NCBI GenBank assembly: GCA_016987375.1
Contig: PJRA01000508.1
Coordinates: 320,728-384,727 of the forward strand
DNA length: 64,000 nt
Source: Brachionus koreanus
Lineage: Eukaryota > Rotifera > Eurotatoria > Ploima > Brachionidae
Reading direction: 5' to 3'
In this document: positions 1 through 11,442 of the stretch, piece after piece
How the letters are laid out: each line of letters opens with the position of its first letter
Numbering within the stretch: position 1 is the stretch's first letter
Notes under the pieces: model-generated
Told to the model about the DNA's origin: nothing
Database searches by the model: none
What the model saw: only the letters and a program-made list of their open reading frames with translations
Position numbers and translations under genes: made by a program

Positions 1-626
1 GAGGTAAAGGGGTGACTAAAAAAAACCGGTCTTATTCGGTGACTATTTTTGGAGTTTTTGAACAAAATGGGTGCGAAAAATACAATAAAAAAAATAGGTC
101 ACCCGGTTAGGCTCATTTACCATATAGCTTTCAAAATACTTAATTTAGATTTCTATACTAGTAAAAATTTTTTATATATTATTTATTTATATATCAGCTT
201 GACATTATGAGATTTAAATAAAAAAAAATCAATCAAAAAAGGTGACAAGTTTTCATAATTTCAAAATTCAACATGTCCATTCTTAATAGAAGATTCGATT
301 TTTGCAAAATTCAAAATCAAATATCAGATAGTTTTTTTACTTAAATAAAACTACATTTTATTTATATTACGTAATTATGGATAAATATGTTCTTTTATAA
401 TTTAATATTTTTCATCGCCCAATATGGCGTAATTTTCTTTGAAAATAAATACATAAAATATGTTCTTTTAATGAATCTGAATTTGTGCGGAATATTCGCC
501 GCAGGAATAAATAAAACAAGTTTTTAATGAGCTTTTATTTTAAAAAAAATTAGCATTTGCTAAAATAGTTTTTCTAAAAATAATAAAAATCTATTCATCC
601 TAAACAACAATAGTGTTAAATAAAAA
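1..626. other. Intergenic, no gene seen
   Basis: AT-rich sequence without a supportable coding frame. The first 120 bases are less AT-rich and contain repeated GGTGAC/GTCACC-like words, which could be the edge of a repeat that extends outside the window. Nothing else is recognised. Confidence 0.4.
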
Positions 627-1601
627 TTAATTTCTATATGAAATTTTTTTTAAAAAAAATTTTCTTTTTGGATGATAGTATATAGACAAAAAGGGTACAA
701 TCATAATTGAGCAATTTATATAAATTCTCAGCAATGGTCTTGGATAAAAAAATACGACAAAAAAGTTAGGTATAATATCTCTAAGAGAAAAAATTGAAAG
801 AACGAAGCCTGAAGCAATAACTGATATGCACATAAAAATAAACTGATTTGCAAAACGCTTTTGTTTTTTTAAATTCTGTGTTTCTTCTTTTATGTAATTT
901 GATGAATTTTTGCTATTTGTACTTCCACTATTTGATGAATTCATAATATAATTTACGTTAACTCTCTTTGTATTAGCTCGGAGTTTTATCATTATTTTTA
1001 TGTAAATTCCAACAATTATAATTGATGGTAATAAAATAATAAGGTTATAATTAAATAAAAAATAAAGAATGGTTTTGGTAAAGATAGGTGTACTACCGTC
1101 CAGACAAAAAACTCGCGAAGGGCGGGTTTGTAGGACAAATTTGAAAAAAACTGGAAACATTGCCGAAAGCAGCCATACAGTGATAATCGGACAAATAATT
1201 GCAATTAGTGAACTGTTCAATTTTTGGAAAATATCTGCTCGAAAAACTGCGAAATAGCGGTAAATGGCTATCAGAAATATCGAGTACATTCTCAAGTAGG
1301 AAGAGAATATCCACCATATTTCGCTAATAGAGCACAATACATTATTTAAAGTTTGATTTTCTGTATTTGGTCGCTCAAAAAATATGTACATTGTCATTAC
1401 CAGAGTATAAAAGCAATTAACTATAGTGGCATGATTAACATACAATTTAGTTCTTTTTTGCATGCTTTTTGACTTGATTAGAATTAAAATAAATAATAAA
1501 TGAACCAAAATAGTAGAATATCGAAATCCATGATCAATAATGAGTAAAACTCTATACAATTGACTGTCAGATAAATTTGAACTCAAGGTTGAGATATTCA
1601 T
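627..1601 (-). CDS. Seven-transmembrane receptor, rhodopsin-like, orphan
   Basis: A single-exon frame of 324 aa opens with ATG at 1601. Seven hydrophobic segments can be placed, the first at about residues 27-43 and the last ending near residue 312. Class A hallmarks are partly visible. C90 before TM3 and C166 in the second outer loop could form the usual disulfide, YRYFAVF (114-120) stands where the E/DRY motif is expected, and a basic, Ser/Asn-rich third inner loop precedes TM6. The end of TM7 reads PFLSIYYHPKRKF rather than a clean NPxxY. N-glycosylation sequons sit at N2 and N9. The product should be a plasma-membrane receptor coupling to G proteins; the ligand cannot be told. Divergent receptors of this kind are often lineage-expanded. 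Confidence is high for 7TM and low for any subfamily. Confidence 0.8.
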   Translation of the reverse strand: MNISTLSSNLSDSQLYRVLLIIDHGFRYSTILVHLLFILILIKSKSMQKRTKLYVNHATIVNCFYTLVMTMYIFFERPNTENQTLNNVLCSISEIWWIFSSYLRMYSIFLIAIYRYFAVFRADIFQKLNSSLIAIICPIITVWLLSAMFPVFFKFVLQTRPSRVFCLDGSTPIFTKTILYFLFNYNLIILLPSIIIVGIYIKIMIKLRANTKRVNVNYIMNSSNSGSTNSKNSSNYIKEETQNLKKQKRFANQFIFMCISVIASGFVLSIFSLRDIIPNFFVVFFYPRPLLRIYINCSIMIVPFLSIYYHPKRKFFLKKISYRN

Positions 1602-1693
1602 TATTTTGAAAAAAAATAACTGAAAATTTTTTGTCTTTATATTATCAAAAATTCTAATTAAAACTCAATTGTTAAAGTCGGAGGAAATCTAAT

Positions 1694-4660
1694 TTATTTA
1701 TTAAAATAGGAATCACAGTTTTCTAATGCTAAGAAAGGTTCATTTTTGAAAAGCATAAAGAAACCTTGAATTTGAGCGGAGCTCACGCTTTTGTTTATTT
1801 CAGACAGTTTTTGTGAAAATTTCGAGGCCAATTCTAAATCAGCATTTGGATAAAAATTCATGAACATTCTATAAATTTGTGATTTTGTTGCATAACCAAT
1901 AAACTGTTTAACATCAACACGACCTGGTCTAATCAAGGCTGGATCCAGTCTTTCAACATAATTGGTTGTCATCATCACAATGCGACCTTCTGAAGAAGCT
2001 ACACCATCTAGTGCATTTAACAATCCTGACAAAGTCAATGGACTAAAGCCTTGAAAAGCCGTTGGATCTTTAAATAGAAAATTTAGAAGCTCTTATTAAA
2101 AATTTTAAATTAAATTAATTTTAATTTTAAGTTTACTTAAATTAATTTAATTAAGATATTAAATTAGTTTAAATTACTATTTTTCACGATATCTCTGCTT
2201 CCAAATGCTGCATCAATGTCTCTAAAAAATAATAAGATCACATTTAAATAAAATTAGACTTCAAATAGATAAAAGTAAAATAATTTAATAACCAATAAAT
2301 ATCTTTTCTTTTTTGCAGTCTATTCTCCGTACAAAAAAAACCCATTGAACGAAACTTTAAAGAACAAATTCGGTTATCAGTACCGATATGGATCATTCGA
2401 AAATGAATACTATTAATCTAATATCTTATTTTTATCTTATTAAGTAAAGAAAAAACCGATGCAATAAGATTCTTCTAGCTAATCAAATAATCTTTCTTAA
2501 CACTCAAAGGCCGGCGGGGTCTTTTGAACTAATTTTATTACTTCCTTTATTTGCTTTTTATTCATTAAATTTAATCATTTTTGTAATCTTTTTTCAATCA
2601 TATCTAAAATCAAAAATTTCATAAAATTATTGAATTTTTATTTAAAAAAAACATTATATTTTTATAGAAAAAAAGTAAAAAAAAGAGTAAAACTTCATAC
2701 AAAGAAATATAAAAAAAAAATTAAAATAAAAATTAATTTTAACTAATAAAAACTAAAATAATGAATTAAATAACTATTCATTAATTGACTTTATCGATAT
2801 TTCATTAATTTACTTTTTACTAATTAATTATATCACTTTTTTATTTTGGTTTTTAAATTTAAATCTTATTTTTTCTAAAGGTTTCGAAGCGTCCTTTTTT
2901 TCGCTTAAATTTTAAAAAAATATTTGACTTTACCGTCCAGTTTAGTTTAACTAAACTGACAAAGCAAGAAGACTAACGTAACCCCGCTATAGTAGAATCT
3001 AATCCGCAAAATCTAATTTTTTCAATAACTGTGTCCAAAAATTAGAAAAAAAACAAAAAGACACTAAAAAACCTAAAAATGTTTTTTTCCCTGAAAAATC
3101 AAATTAAACATCTATTCGACCCTATGCTACATTCGCCTTTAAAAATAAATATTTACAGTCAATAATAAAAAAAAATTTTATCTGCTAATCTTTTTATTAA
3201 AATGAGTGAAAATTTATCTTATCCTCTTGTGAAAAATTTAAAATTTAAAATAAAAAATTTAAAATTTTTTCAATTCTTATGTGATTTTCGATAGAACGAA
3301 TAGGCCGTTCAACTTTTTCGTTATATCGATGATTGACTGTATTTTATTTTATTATCTTCCAAAAAAAGATAAATTTTTTGAAAAGTTAAATATAAAGTTA
3401 TGAAAAAATAAAATCAAAATTTTTCGTGATTTAATAAATTTTTTTAAAAATTAAAGAAATTTATTTCCATTTACTGAAAAAAAAAAATAATTTATCTTGA
3501 AATTTTACAAAATTGAATTCATTATTATCAGCTTTAATGTTTGAAATTTTATTTAATCAGCTTTTTTTTTTCTTAAATTCAGAATCCTTTGGCTTTAAAA
3601 TAAATATATAAAGTCAAGAAACTAACATTATATTTGAATAATTCTAATTTTAATGAAAAGTTTCATAAATAATGGTCATAAATAATAGCATAAATTTAAT
3701 AAAAATACCCATCGATTAGCTTCTTGCGAGACATTATTCTATCTCGAAGTCGATTATAACTTTAACTTACTCTAATAAAATGATGCTATTTAGTGGAGCT
3801 CTGGCAAACAATACATTCAACCGATCATCAGTGAGACTACGGTCACTTAGATTCAAAATTGCAATATCATGTTCAATAGCAGCGGCTAAAGCAGAAATAA
3901 ACGATGTTTTACCACATCCTGGAGGTCCATAGAACAAATATCCTCTCCGATAAGGTATTCCTCTATCAAAATACCATTTAGAACTTGCCAAAAATTCTTC
4001 CATATCATCTCTTATATTATCAGCAATATTATTATCTAAAACGACTGATTTGAAAGGTCGTTTATCTTTGGGCCATCCGAAAAGACCCCAGTCTCCGCCC
4101 AGCCCTGCATGATAGATCAAAGTCTTTCCAGATTGCTCACTTAAAGCACTTTGTCTGGCTTGTAACAGCATATCCTGGAAAAAATCTGTTTTGGTGCCCA
4201 AAGCGCTCAGTTTAAGAGTTTCGACAGGTGAGCCTGTATTTCGATCAACCATTGACTCTCTTGTTCTTTCTGCACGAATCCAATTATTTTTATACTTAAA
4301 AAAATGTACACCTATGCTAGGTGCAAACGAAAACGAAGTTGATACTCGCTGATTTTTATCGTTTTTTTGAAAAAATGTTTCAACACTTATGTGACGGGCT
4401 TTTTTATTGAGATGGGAATTTATCCATTTTAAAATCCAGTCATAACTTTTGTCTCTGCTAACTACTTCTAGGGAAACTGTGAATCTCTTCTGAAATAAGG
4501 TGTAGCCTAGTGCTGTGCCTCGTTTTAGTATCGATAGACCAGCGCCTATACCCACAAGCCCGAAACCTGCGCTAAAATACGGATTGTCCTTAAGGGAATC
4601 AAAAATTGAACTCTTTTCAGCTAAATCTATTGGACTTATGTCTGATCTATCTAGAGTCAT
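1694..4660 (-). CDS. BCS1L: Mitochondrial chaperone BCS1 (AAA ATPase)
   Basis: Three exons read on the minus strand: 4660-3771, 2221-2178 and 2067-1694, giving 435 aa (human BCS1L has 419). The joins restore the family sequence: exon 1 ends in LLE, the 44-nt exon 2 supplies DIDAAF, and exon 3 resumes with PTAFQGF. BCS1 sits in the mitochondrial inner membrane and moves the folded Rieske iron-sulfur protein into complex III. Visible features are a short N-terminal hydrophobic segment (YFSAGFGLVGIGAGLSIL), the BCS1-specific middle domain, Walker A GPPGCGKTS (about 245-253), Walker B SIILLEDID (292-300) and the second region of homology with NYVERLDPALIRPGRVD. Intron 1 is 1549 bp, far longer than others here. 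A splice-acceptor-like TTGTTTAG lies 2 nt before the ATG, so a 5' untranslated exon or trans-splicing is possible. The identification is secure. Confidence 0.95.
2222..3770 (-). other. Large intron 1 of BCS1
   Basis: The donor is GTAAGT at 3770 and the acceptor TTTTTTAG at 2222. The sequence is very AT-rich with no supportable frame. Two short less AT-rich patches (near 2500-2520 and 2890-3000) interrupt it; I do not recognise them. The length contrasts with the 55-65 bp introns that dominate the window, so an old insertion is plausible. Confidence 0.7.
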
Positions 4661-4903
4661 GTCTAAACAATCTTATTTTATCTCTTTCCTAATTTTCAAA
4701 CCCAAAGTCGGCTAGAACTTTTAATAAAAACAAAAACAAAAAATTTATTTTTAAGATTTATTTTTTTTTTAATAAAAATAAAGCATCCGCTTTCATTTTT
4801 ACTTAATAAGTTTTGCTTATTTGAAGCTGATTTCTGTATTATCTAAATACATTTAAAAACAAATTTAAATCATATCATGTCATCTCTTCAAATGATTGAA
4901 TAT

Positions 4904-5426
4904 CTATTGGGCAGTTTTTCTTTTGACTTTGTAATCGTTAATAGCAGCTTTGATAGCATCTTCAGCCAGCATGGAACAATGAAGTTTGACTGGTGGCAAA
5001 CACAGCTCTTTGGCAATGTCTGTATTCTTTATTTTCAATGCATCTTCTGTCTAAAATTAAAATTTTATTTAAGTTTTATTTACATAAATTATATTCGGTC
5101 CATACCGATTTTCCTTTAATCCATTCAGTGGCTAATGAGCTTGATGCGATAGCTGAACCGCAGCCAAATGTTTTAAATTTGGCATCGATTATTTTGCCGT
5201 TATCGTCTACTTTGATTTGAAGCTTCATCACATCACCACAAGCCGGAGCTCCGACGAGGCCAGTGCCGATATCAGTGTCTTTTTTGCTAAATGAACCGAC
5301 ATTTCGCGGATTCTCATAATGATCAATAACTTTTTCATGATAAGAGCACACTGGGATGCGTATGTTTTCCAAAGTTAGCCCTTGAACTAACTTGGAAGCT
5401 TTTAAAACACTTCTAGTCAAAGACAT
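4904..5426 (-). CDS. ISCU: Iron-sulfur cluster scaffold ISCU
   Basis: Two exons, 5426-5106 and 5050-4904, with a 55-bp intron join in phase 0 to give 155 aa. ISCU is the mitochondrial matrix scaffold on which NFS1, ISD11, frataxin and ferredoxin assemble a [2Fe-2S] cluster before the HSC20/HSPA9 chaperones hand it on. All three ligand cysteines are present: C63 in GAPACGD (with the conserved Asp two residues on), C89 in KTFGCGSA and C132 in KLHCSML. The family signature YENPRNVG and the chaperone-recognition stretch LPPVK are intact. The first ~28 residues are basic and hydroxylated with no acid residue until E20, as expected for a mitochondrial presequence. The gene lies 243 bp upstream of BCS1 on the same strand. 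The identification is secure. Confidence 0.97.
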
Positions 5427-6361
5427 TTTTCAATTATTTAACTTCGAAAAAGTTCAATTTTAGAATTTTAAAGAATATTTCTTAATTTATATAGTGCATA
5501 TAAAGACTCTTAATATTTAGAATTTGTTTCATGAACATTTGGTATATAAAACAAATAAAATTTTCTTGCAAAATTAAGTTATTTTTACGAAAGATTTTTG
5601 TTTCTAGAACATGTCTTTTTAAAATATTTTTCGAATTTCTAATAGTGGCATAATTATCTTGAAATTTTTATGTAATATTGCAAGTTATGAGATTAAAACG
5701 TTATTTTATAATCATCATCGCAATAATTTTATTTAAAATTTATTTTAAATATATTATTTTAAATATTTAAAATTTCCACAATTAAGTCACCTAAACTTTT
5801 ATGAATTTCAGTTAGATCTAAACTATTCATAAAGCACTTAATAAGAGCTGTTTACTGTTTTAAGTACTTTCGGTATTCATTGAAGTCAAGTCATTTCACT
5901 TTAATATTTTTTTCTATTTTTAAAACAATTTTAATCAAGAAATATGAAAAGCGTAATGAAAAGTTTAATTAATAAAAATTTTTTCTTTTACATCAAAAGC
6001 TTTTCTCAAGTCATTAAAAGAAATAGTTGATAATTCTATTATTAAACTTTATTTTAATTAACTAATGCTTAGTAACATTTCATTTTACAATGTCTAGTTC
6101 AGAAGTTATGTTGTCGATTAAATAAATCTAATTTATTTAAAATAAAAAGCAATCTGTTTTTCAAAATTTTTGCTAGTAACACTATAAATTTTGTAAATTT
6201 ATATTATTTTTGAGTATTTCAAAAATTAACGGTATTGTCAGAACCAATTTGGAACAAAAAAGAAAAAGAAAATTTTTAAATTCAAAAAAGGAAAAAGCTA
6301 TACAATTAAAAAGAAAAAAAAATCGGTGCAAAAGTTGAAAAATTTTTAAAATTTAATATTT
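5427..6361. other. Intergenic, no gene seen
   Basis: AT-rich spacer upstream of ISCU with no coding frame. From about 6235 to 6340 the sequence (a TTGTC...TTTGGAACAAAAAA run, later GGTGCAAAAG) resembles the arm of the MITE at 24514-24841 and probably is the 3' end of the Tc1-like remnant that starts at 6362. Confidence 0.5.
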
Positions 6362-6479
6362 GAAATGTCCGCCTTTGGCCTTATATCAAGCCAAAACTCT
6401 TTTTGGCATTGATTTGATCAATTTCTGTAAGCACTCAATCGGAATCTGAAGCTTCTCTTTGTATAAAACCTCTTTAAAT
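6362..6479 (-). pseudogene. Tc1/mariner transposase C-terminal remnant
   Basis: Read on the minus strand, this stretch gives LQIPIECLQKLIKSMPKRVL, then A, a stop and YKAKGGHF. That is the typical end of Tc1-family transposases (family pattern: Ile-Pro, Cys, Leu, SMPRR, then AKGGH and the stop). One in-frame TGA interrupts it, and no DDE catalytic part is recognisable upstream, so it is a dead fragment. The flanking 3' sequence towards 6240 resembles MITE arms elsewhere in the window. Confidence 0.8.
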
Positions 6480-7129
6480 GCTCAATAGAAGTTGGTATAT
6501 TTATATATACGTGTTAACAGACATAGTACTGTAAAAACGGTTTATGTCAATAACCACGCCATTTAAATTTATTCAATAAATTAAACTAAACTAAACTCAA
6601 TTGGTGTTTTAGTGGTTTGTGTGAAATTTTTATCAGCTTATTAATTTTGCAAAATGAGGGGCCTAAACGAAAAAGACTTTTCATTTTTAGAACACTTTAT
6701 TATTTAAATTAAAATCAATTATCAAAATAAATTTTAGACCAATTTGTTTGTATAATTAATCAAATCAATTTATAGACCTTTTGAGTTAAAATAAAAACTT
6801 AAGCCTTTTTAATAAAAAAAAAATTAATTTGATAAAAAATAAATCAAGCTACTTCATTTTATATTTAACTAATATTTGAAAATTAATTAGTTTAAAAATT
6901 TTTTATCAACATAATCAGTAAATTGCTTTATTTTGAACAAAATCATAAAAATAAAATGTTAAAAAAATATCTTGCAAAAATGGGACACATAATTCGATAA
7001 TTTCAAATTAAAAATGTTGTTACCATGACAATTGAGTCTTTTTTCACTCAAAAATTCAACTGTATTAGCTATTACTAATGAAAAAATATTTTTTAGAAAA
7101 AAAAAATCATTTGAAATCGACACCTTACG
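6480..7129. other. Intergenic upstream of DZIP1
   Basis: AT-rich spacer; no gene or recognisable repeat. It presumably carries the DZIP1 promoter, but no specific element can be pointed to. Confidence 0.4.
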
Positions 7130-10100
7130 ATGGTATCTGGTCTGCACTTTGAGAATAAAATGTCACTCAATGAGTCGATTAACAACTCGTTTGGTTTTCG
7201 AAAAAAAAATGCCAGACTGGACTGGCGTAAACTTGCTGCCGTGGATCTTGAACGTGTTGCTCGAGAAATCGATATTTATACCCTTCAAGAAAATATCGAC
7301 CATATAACCTACTGTAATATAGAAGCAGAATTGGATACTCGTATGATGGATCCTAATTACATTAAATTATTCAAGTTGAGCCAATTTATGATCGAATATT
7401 TGGTTCATTCCCAAGGATACTTGACTGATGTAATTGGTAATGTCGAAAACCAGCTTAACGCTGCTCTAAACCAAAATGAGGAGTATAAAAAACAAAATGA
7501 AAAGATTCAAAAAGAGTTGACTGAGGTTAAAAAGGAAAACAAAAAACGAAAAAAAATGATTGAGACACAGCAAACTTTAATGAGTGTTACATCAGCCAAT
7601 TATCATCAGTGTGCTTTTTGCTCTAAAGTGTTTCTAAACGTGAATTATTTGCAGGCACATATGACCAGAAGACATCCTGATGTAGACCATTCGGCAATAT
7701 CAAAACAAACTCTTGAATTTGATAAAGAATTGGAAAGAATTAAAGATAGACTTAGAATAACTGAGAGTGAACTAATGATGGAAAGAAATTTAAGACTTAA
7801 CGGCGGACAGAAAAATGGCTCAAATATCGATGATGTTAATTTGCTTTTGAAAAAAATAGAAGACTTGAAAAATAATGAAATGAGGCAACAAAAAGAAGAA
7901 TATGATAAAACCTGTAAATCTTTGAAAAAGAAAATAAGCGATTTAGAAGACAAAAATTCAAATTTCGAAAAAGAAATAAAACATTTGCAAGAAAAATTGG
8001 GGAAAAAATCTTCAATTGGATGGATGAAAGATGATGTTGATTTAGAAAAGGATAACGTATTAAAAATGAAAAAAGAGGTTAAAAGTCTTAAAGAAATGGT
8101 AATTATAGTTTTTATTTACTATTGTTATTTAAATCAATTGTATAGTTTGAATTTATTTTTAAATAAAATTATATCTATTTTTAGGCAAGGTGGCTTATTA
8201 AAATTTAGAAATTTTAATTAAACATCTTTTTATTTGAATAACATGAAAGGGTTTTGTCTATTAATATTTTTTGCCCTAAAATTCTAAACAATTTGAAACC
8301 TTAAAAAATTAGCTCAAGGTTAAATATAAATTCTACTGGTAAATATTTTTATTACAGTCTAACCAAAAAATTACTAAGTAAAAATAAATAGGTTTTATTT
8401 TTCTTTAAATAAATTTTTTTTAAATAATTCAATTTCTTAAAAATAATTCATTTGAGATAATTTCAATTTGTTTGTATTTTTAACCGCGACTAAACGTATC
8501 ATATCGATCTAATGTTTTTTTACTTGATCTCTAATGAAATAAACTTTTGGTATTATTCAATTTTCAATTTGCTCTTTTCAAATTTTTACATTTTATTTAC
8601 TACACCATTTTATTTTCATTTTTTTTTTAAATTAGGCTTTAAAATTTAGATGACTTGAGTTTAGATGAAAAAAAATGAAGGTTTAGCAAAAGGTGTAACC
8701 TACTTGATGTCTTGATCTACTTTTTAAATATACTTCAATAAAATTACTTGAAAAATAAAAATAAAAAGAAGTTTATTTAATAAATTTATTTTAATTTAAT
8801 TTATTACTGAAAATTATTTCTAAAAAAGAAAATAATTGATGCATAGTAAGTTATTTGTTAAATAAAACATTAAATAAATCAAAAAGTGAAAACCTTTATT
8901 AAAATTATTTTTTACAATTAAAATTAGATGGATCTGTATTTAGGATCTTAATTTAAAAAACTTTCAATCTTTGTAGAATTTCAAAACTTAAATTCTTTGA
9001 TGTTGAGCTATAAGAATAATCTGCCATTTGCATCTTTCCTTATCATTTTGCAATAAATAAATTTACTTAAAATTGATCCTCTAACATAACTGCTTTTTCA
9101 ATTTTGAATATAAAAAATCAAATTATTTTTTCGTCAGGAGTACTAACACACAAACTGTTCGGCTAGTCATATTTTTGGAAGTAGAAACAATTGACTTGAT
9201 TTTAGTGAAACCAAAAATAGATTAAACTAAATTGAATATGGTCTAACTTTAGGTAATACAAAAAAAGGTCATTAGATAGGAATATTTCCTTGCTCATAAG
9301 TTCTTTTCTCTTCTGACAAACGTTTGCTTAAGCATTTCTAGTATCTTATTTGCTTTATTACTTGTACTTTTTATATGAACTGTTCACTTAAAATTAGAAA
9401 ACCATCACACCTAAATCTCTTTAACAGATAGTAACCACAAGTGTTGCATCTCTATAATAATTATTGTTTTGCGCTATGTACTTATCTCTTTCATTCAAAC
9501 TCCCAAAATGCATAACTTTACACTTTATACCACACAAATTGAAAAATTTAGATGATTTTGCTTAAATTATCTAAAAAGATTTTTTTATATCTATATTTTT
9601 TTAAAGAAATTTTATTCATAAGTAAGGAAAAAAAACGATTGACAACTCTGGTTTAACTAAAACTAGCAATAGATGAGAAAACATTAGAGTTTATATCCTC
9701 TAAAATAATAGAAAATTCATAGTAATATCACAAGATCAGGATGAAGCAGATATATTGAAAAAGATAAAAATATTTAAAAGCTGTTTCAATTTTTAAGAAC
9801 ACAAAAATTTTTAATTTTTTTTTATTTATAAATTTTACTATTAAATTGTTTATCAAATCATTTTGAGAAATTATTACTTTTTTCCAGATAAAGTTATTAT
9901 TTTAAGCGCTCAAGTAGCATCCCTTTTACAAATAAAATATTTTGAATCCAAATATATGTAATTTAAAATTCATTTAAATTTGTATTCCAATATTATTTTC
10001 TTTAAGATTGAAAATTATGAGCAAGAAATAAGCAACTTGAACAATCAATTATTAAAATTAAAAAAACAAGAATCGGCACTCAAAAATAAGCATCAAAATG

Positions 10101-11442
10101 AAATCAAAGAAGTAAATCATAAACTAATAAGATAAACTTAATTTAATGAAATTTTTTTAATATTGATTAAAAAAAGAAAGAAGACGAAATATCAATATTA
10201 AAAGAAAAACTTGAAGAATTGAAAAACACAATTGGCAAAAGCGATAATCAATTGCAAACAAGAATACAACAACTTCAAGATGAATTGCATTCAGAACAAC
10301 AAATGAGGCAAAAGCTTGAATCAGATATTAAAAATCGGCCGCCTACAGTGACTCCAAGACAACAGCCAAATCAAGTACCAGCACCAGTGCCATCCAAAAA
10401 ACTACCTACTCAGCCAGTTAAAGCATCGAAGAAAGCAGAAATTTACTTGGCAAAATATTGTCCAATAACTCTAAAAAAAGTTCAAACAAATTCATCTCAT
10501 TTGAATAAATTCAAAAAGTCTAGTCTTGAAGGCTACGAAAAAGAGCTCGATGATCTTGGAATCAACATAAATGACACACGTTTATCCAATCAAGACTATA
10601 AACTTGTAATGAATAAAATCAAAAATTTAAGAGGTGATCGAACAGATGACTTGGTTAAGTTTAATGAAACAAGAAAAGTTTTTAATGAAATTTGTGCAAA
10701 ACATGCTTCACAGCGTGTTTCTTCATCAATACGTTCTTCAAGAGTGCATTTTAAAAGTGATGAAAAATCAAAAAAACTGGATGATTTGATTGACGAAGAA
10801 AGCTCATGGATACATGACTCTGTGACTAAATCTAGAACTAAAAATGACCAAGGTGAAGAGACTGATGAAGATGTGAGCGTACCAAACGCCTTTGAAACAG
10901 ACGACGATGACACTGAGCCTACTAAATCGATTCTTCAAGGACCTAAAACAAAAACTCGAAGCTCTATTTCGCCTCGTAAAGGATCAAGATTGTCTAATAG
11001 CTTGAATTTTGATGAAACAAGTGATTTTGAGAATGGAAATCTATTGACTGAATCATATCGGAAAAACAAAAGCCCTAGTAAAAAATTATTAACAAGCAGC
11101 CATGCTAAATCATCATTTGGCGATAATAGAAAAATATTAGAAAAACAGTTAAATGAAGCATCCCGAAAAGGCTATAAACCATCGCCAAATGCTGTGCCAA
11201 TTGGTTTTAAAGAAGCAAATGATGATGAGAATAGTCTAGGCACAGTTTCCGACTTAGAAGATGGCAAGAGTCCACGACCAAGAAGCGGAGTGAGATCGTC
11301 AATACAAGATTCAAATAGTTCGGGACTGTGGGTTGGGGATTCTCATTCCATGGATCCGTATCCTCAAATTTTAGATAGACCTCCAACTGCGAATTCGTCA
11401 AAAACACTTAATGATACAGATGAAATTACAAATATTGATTAA
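7130..11442 (+). CDS. DZIP1: Cilium assembly protein DZIP1
   Basis: Three exons, 7130-8098, 10007-10111 and 10177-11442, join in phase 0 to encode 779 aa (human DZIP1L 767, DZIP1 867). DZIP1 acts at the basal body and transition zone in ciliogenesis and Hedgehog/GLI signalling. The N-terminal DZIP1 domain is clear, with FGFRKKNARLDWRKLAAVDL (about 21-40) followed by TLQENIDHITYCNIE. A single C2H2 finger uses C161, C164, H177 and H182. Lys/Glu-rich coiled coil follows across the exon joins (KSLKEM to IENYEQEISN to KEDEISILKE). The C-terminal half is Ser/Lys-rich and low in predicted order. The start may be ATG 7130 or the in-frame ATG 7160; both have an A at -3. Intron 1 (8099-10006) is unusually long and carries a dead LINE fragment. 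Confidence 0.9.
9270..9540 (-). pseudogene. LINE reverse transcriptase remnant in DZIP1 intron
   Basis: On the minus strand the translation contains KCKVMHFG, then a stretch with DKY, then RDLGVMV, and in another frame SNKANKILEMLKQTFVRR. This order (KCKVLHxG, ERDLGV, A..KANR.LG.IKRTF) is the fingerprint of the CR1/L2/Rex-like non-LTR RT region that follows the YADD motif. Frame changes and stops show it is decayed. It lies antisense in DZIP1 intron 1. Confidence 0.75.

Noticed and set aside
1069..1317. Several 60-75 codon frames overlapping the first GPCR
   Set aside because: Out-of-frame shadows without family similarity.
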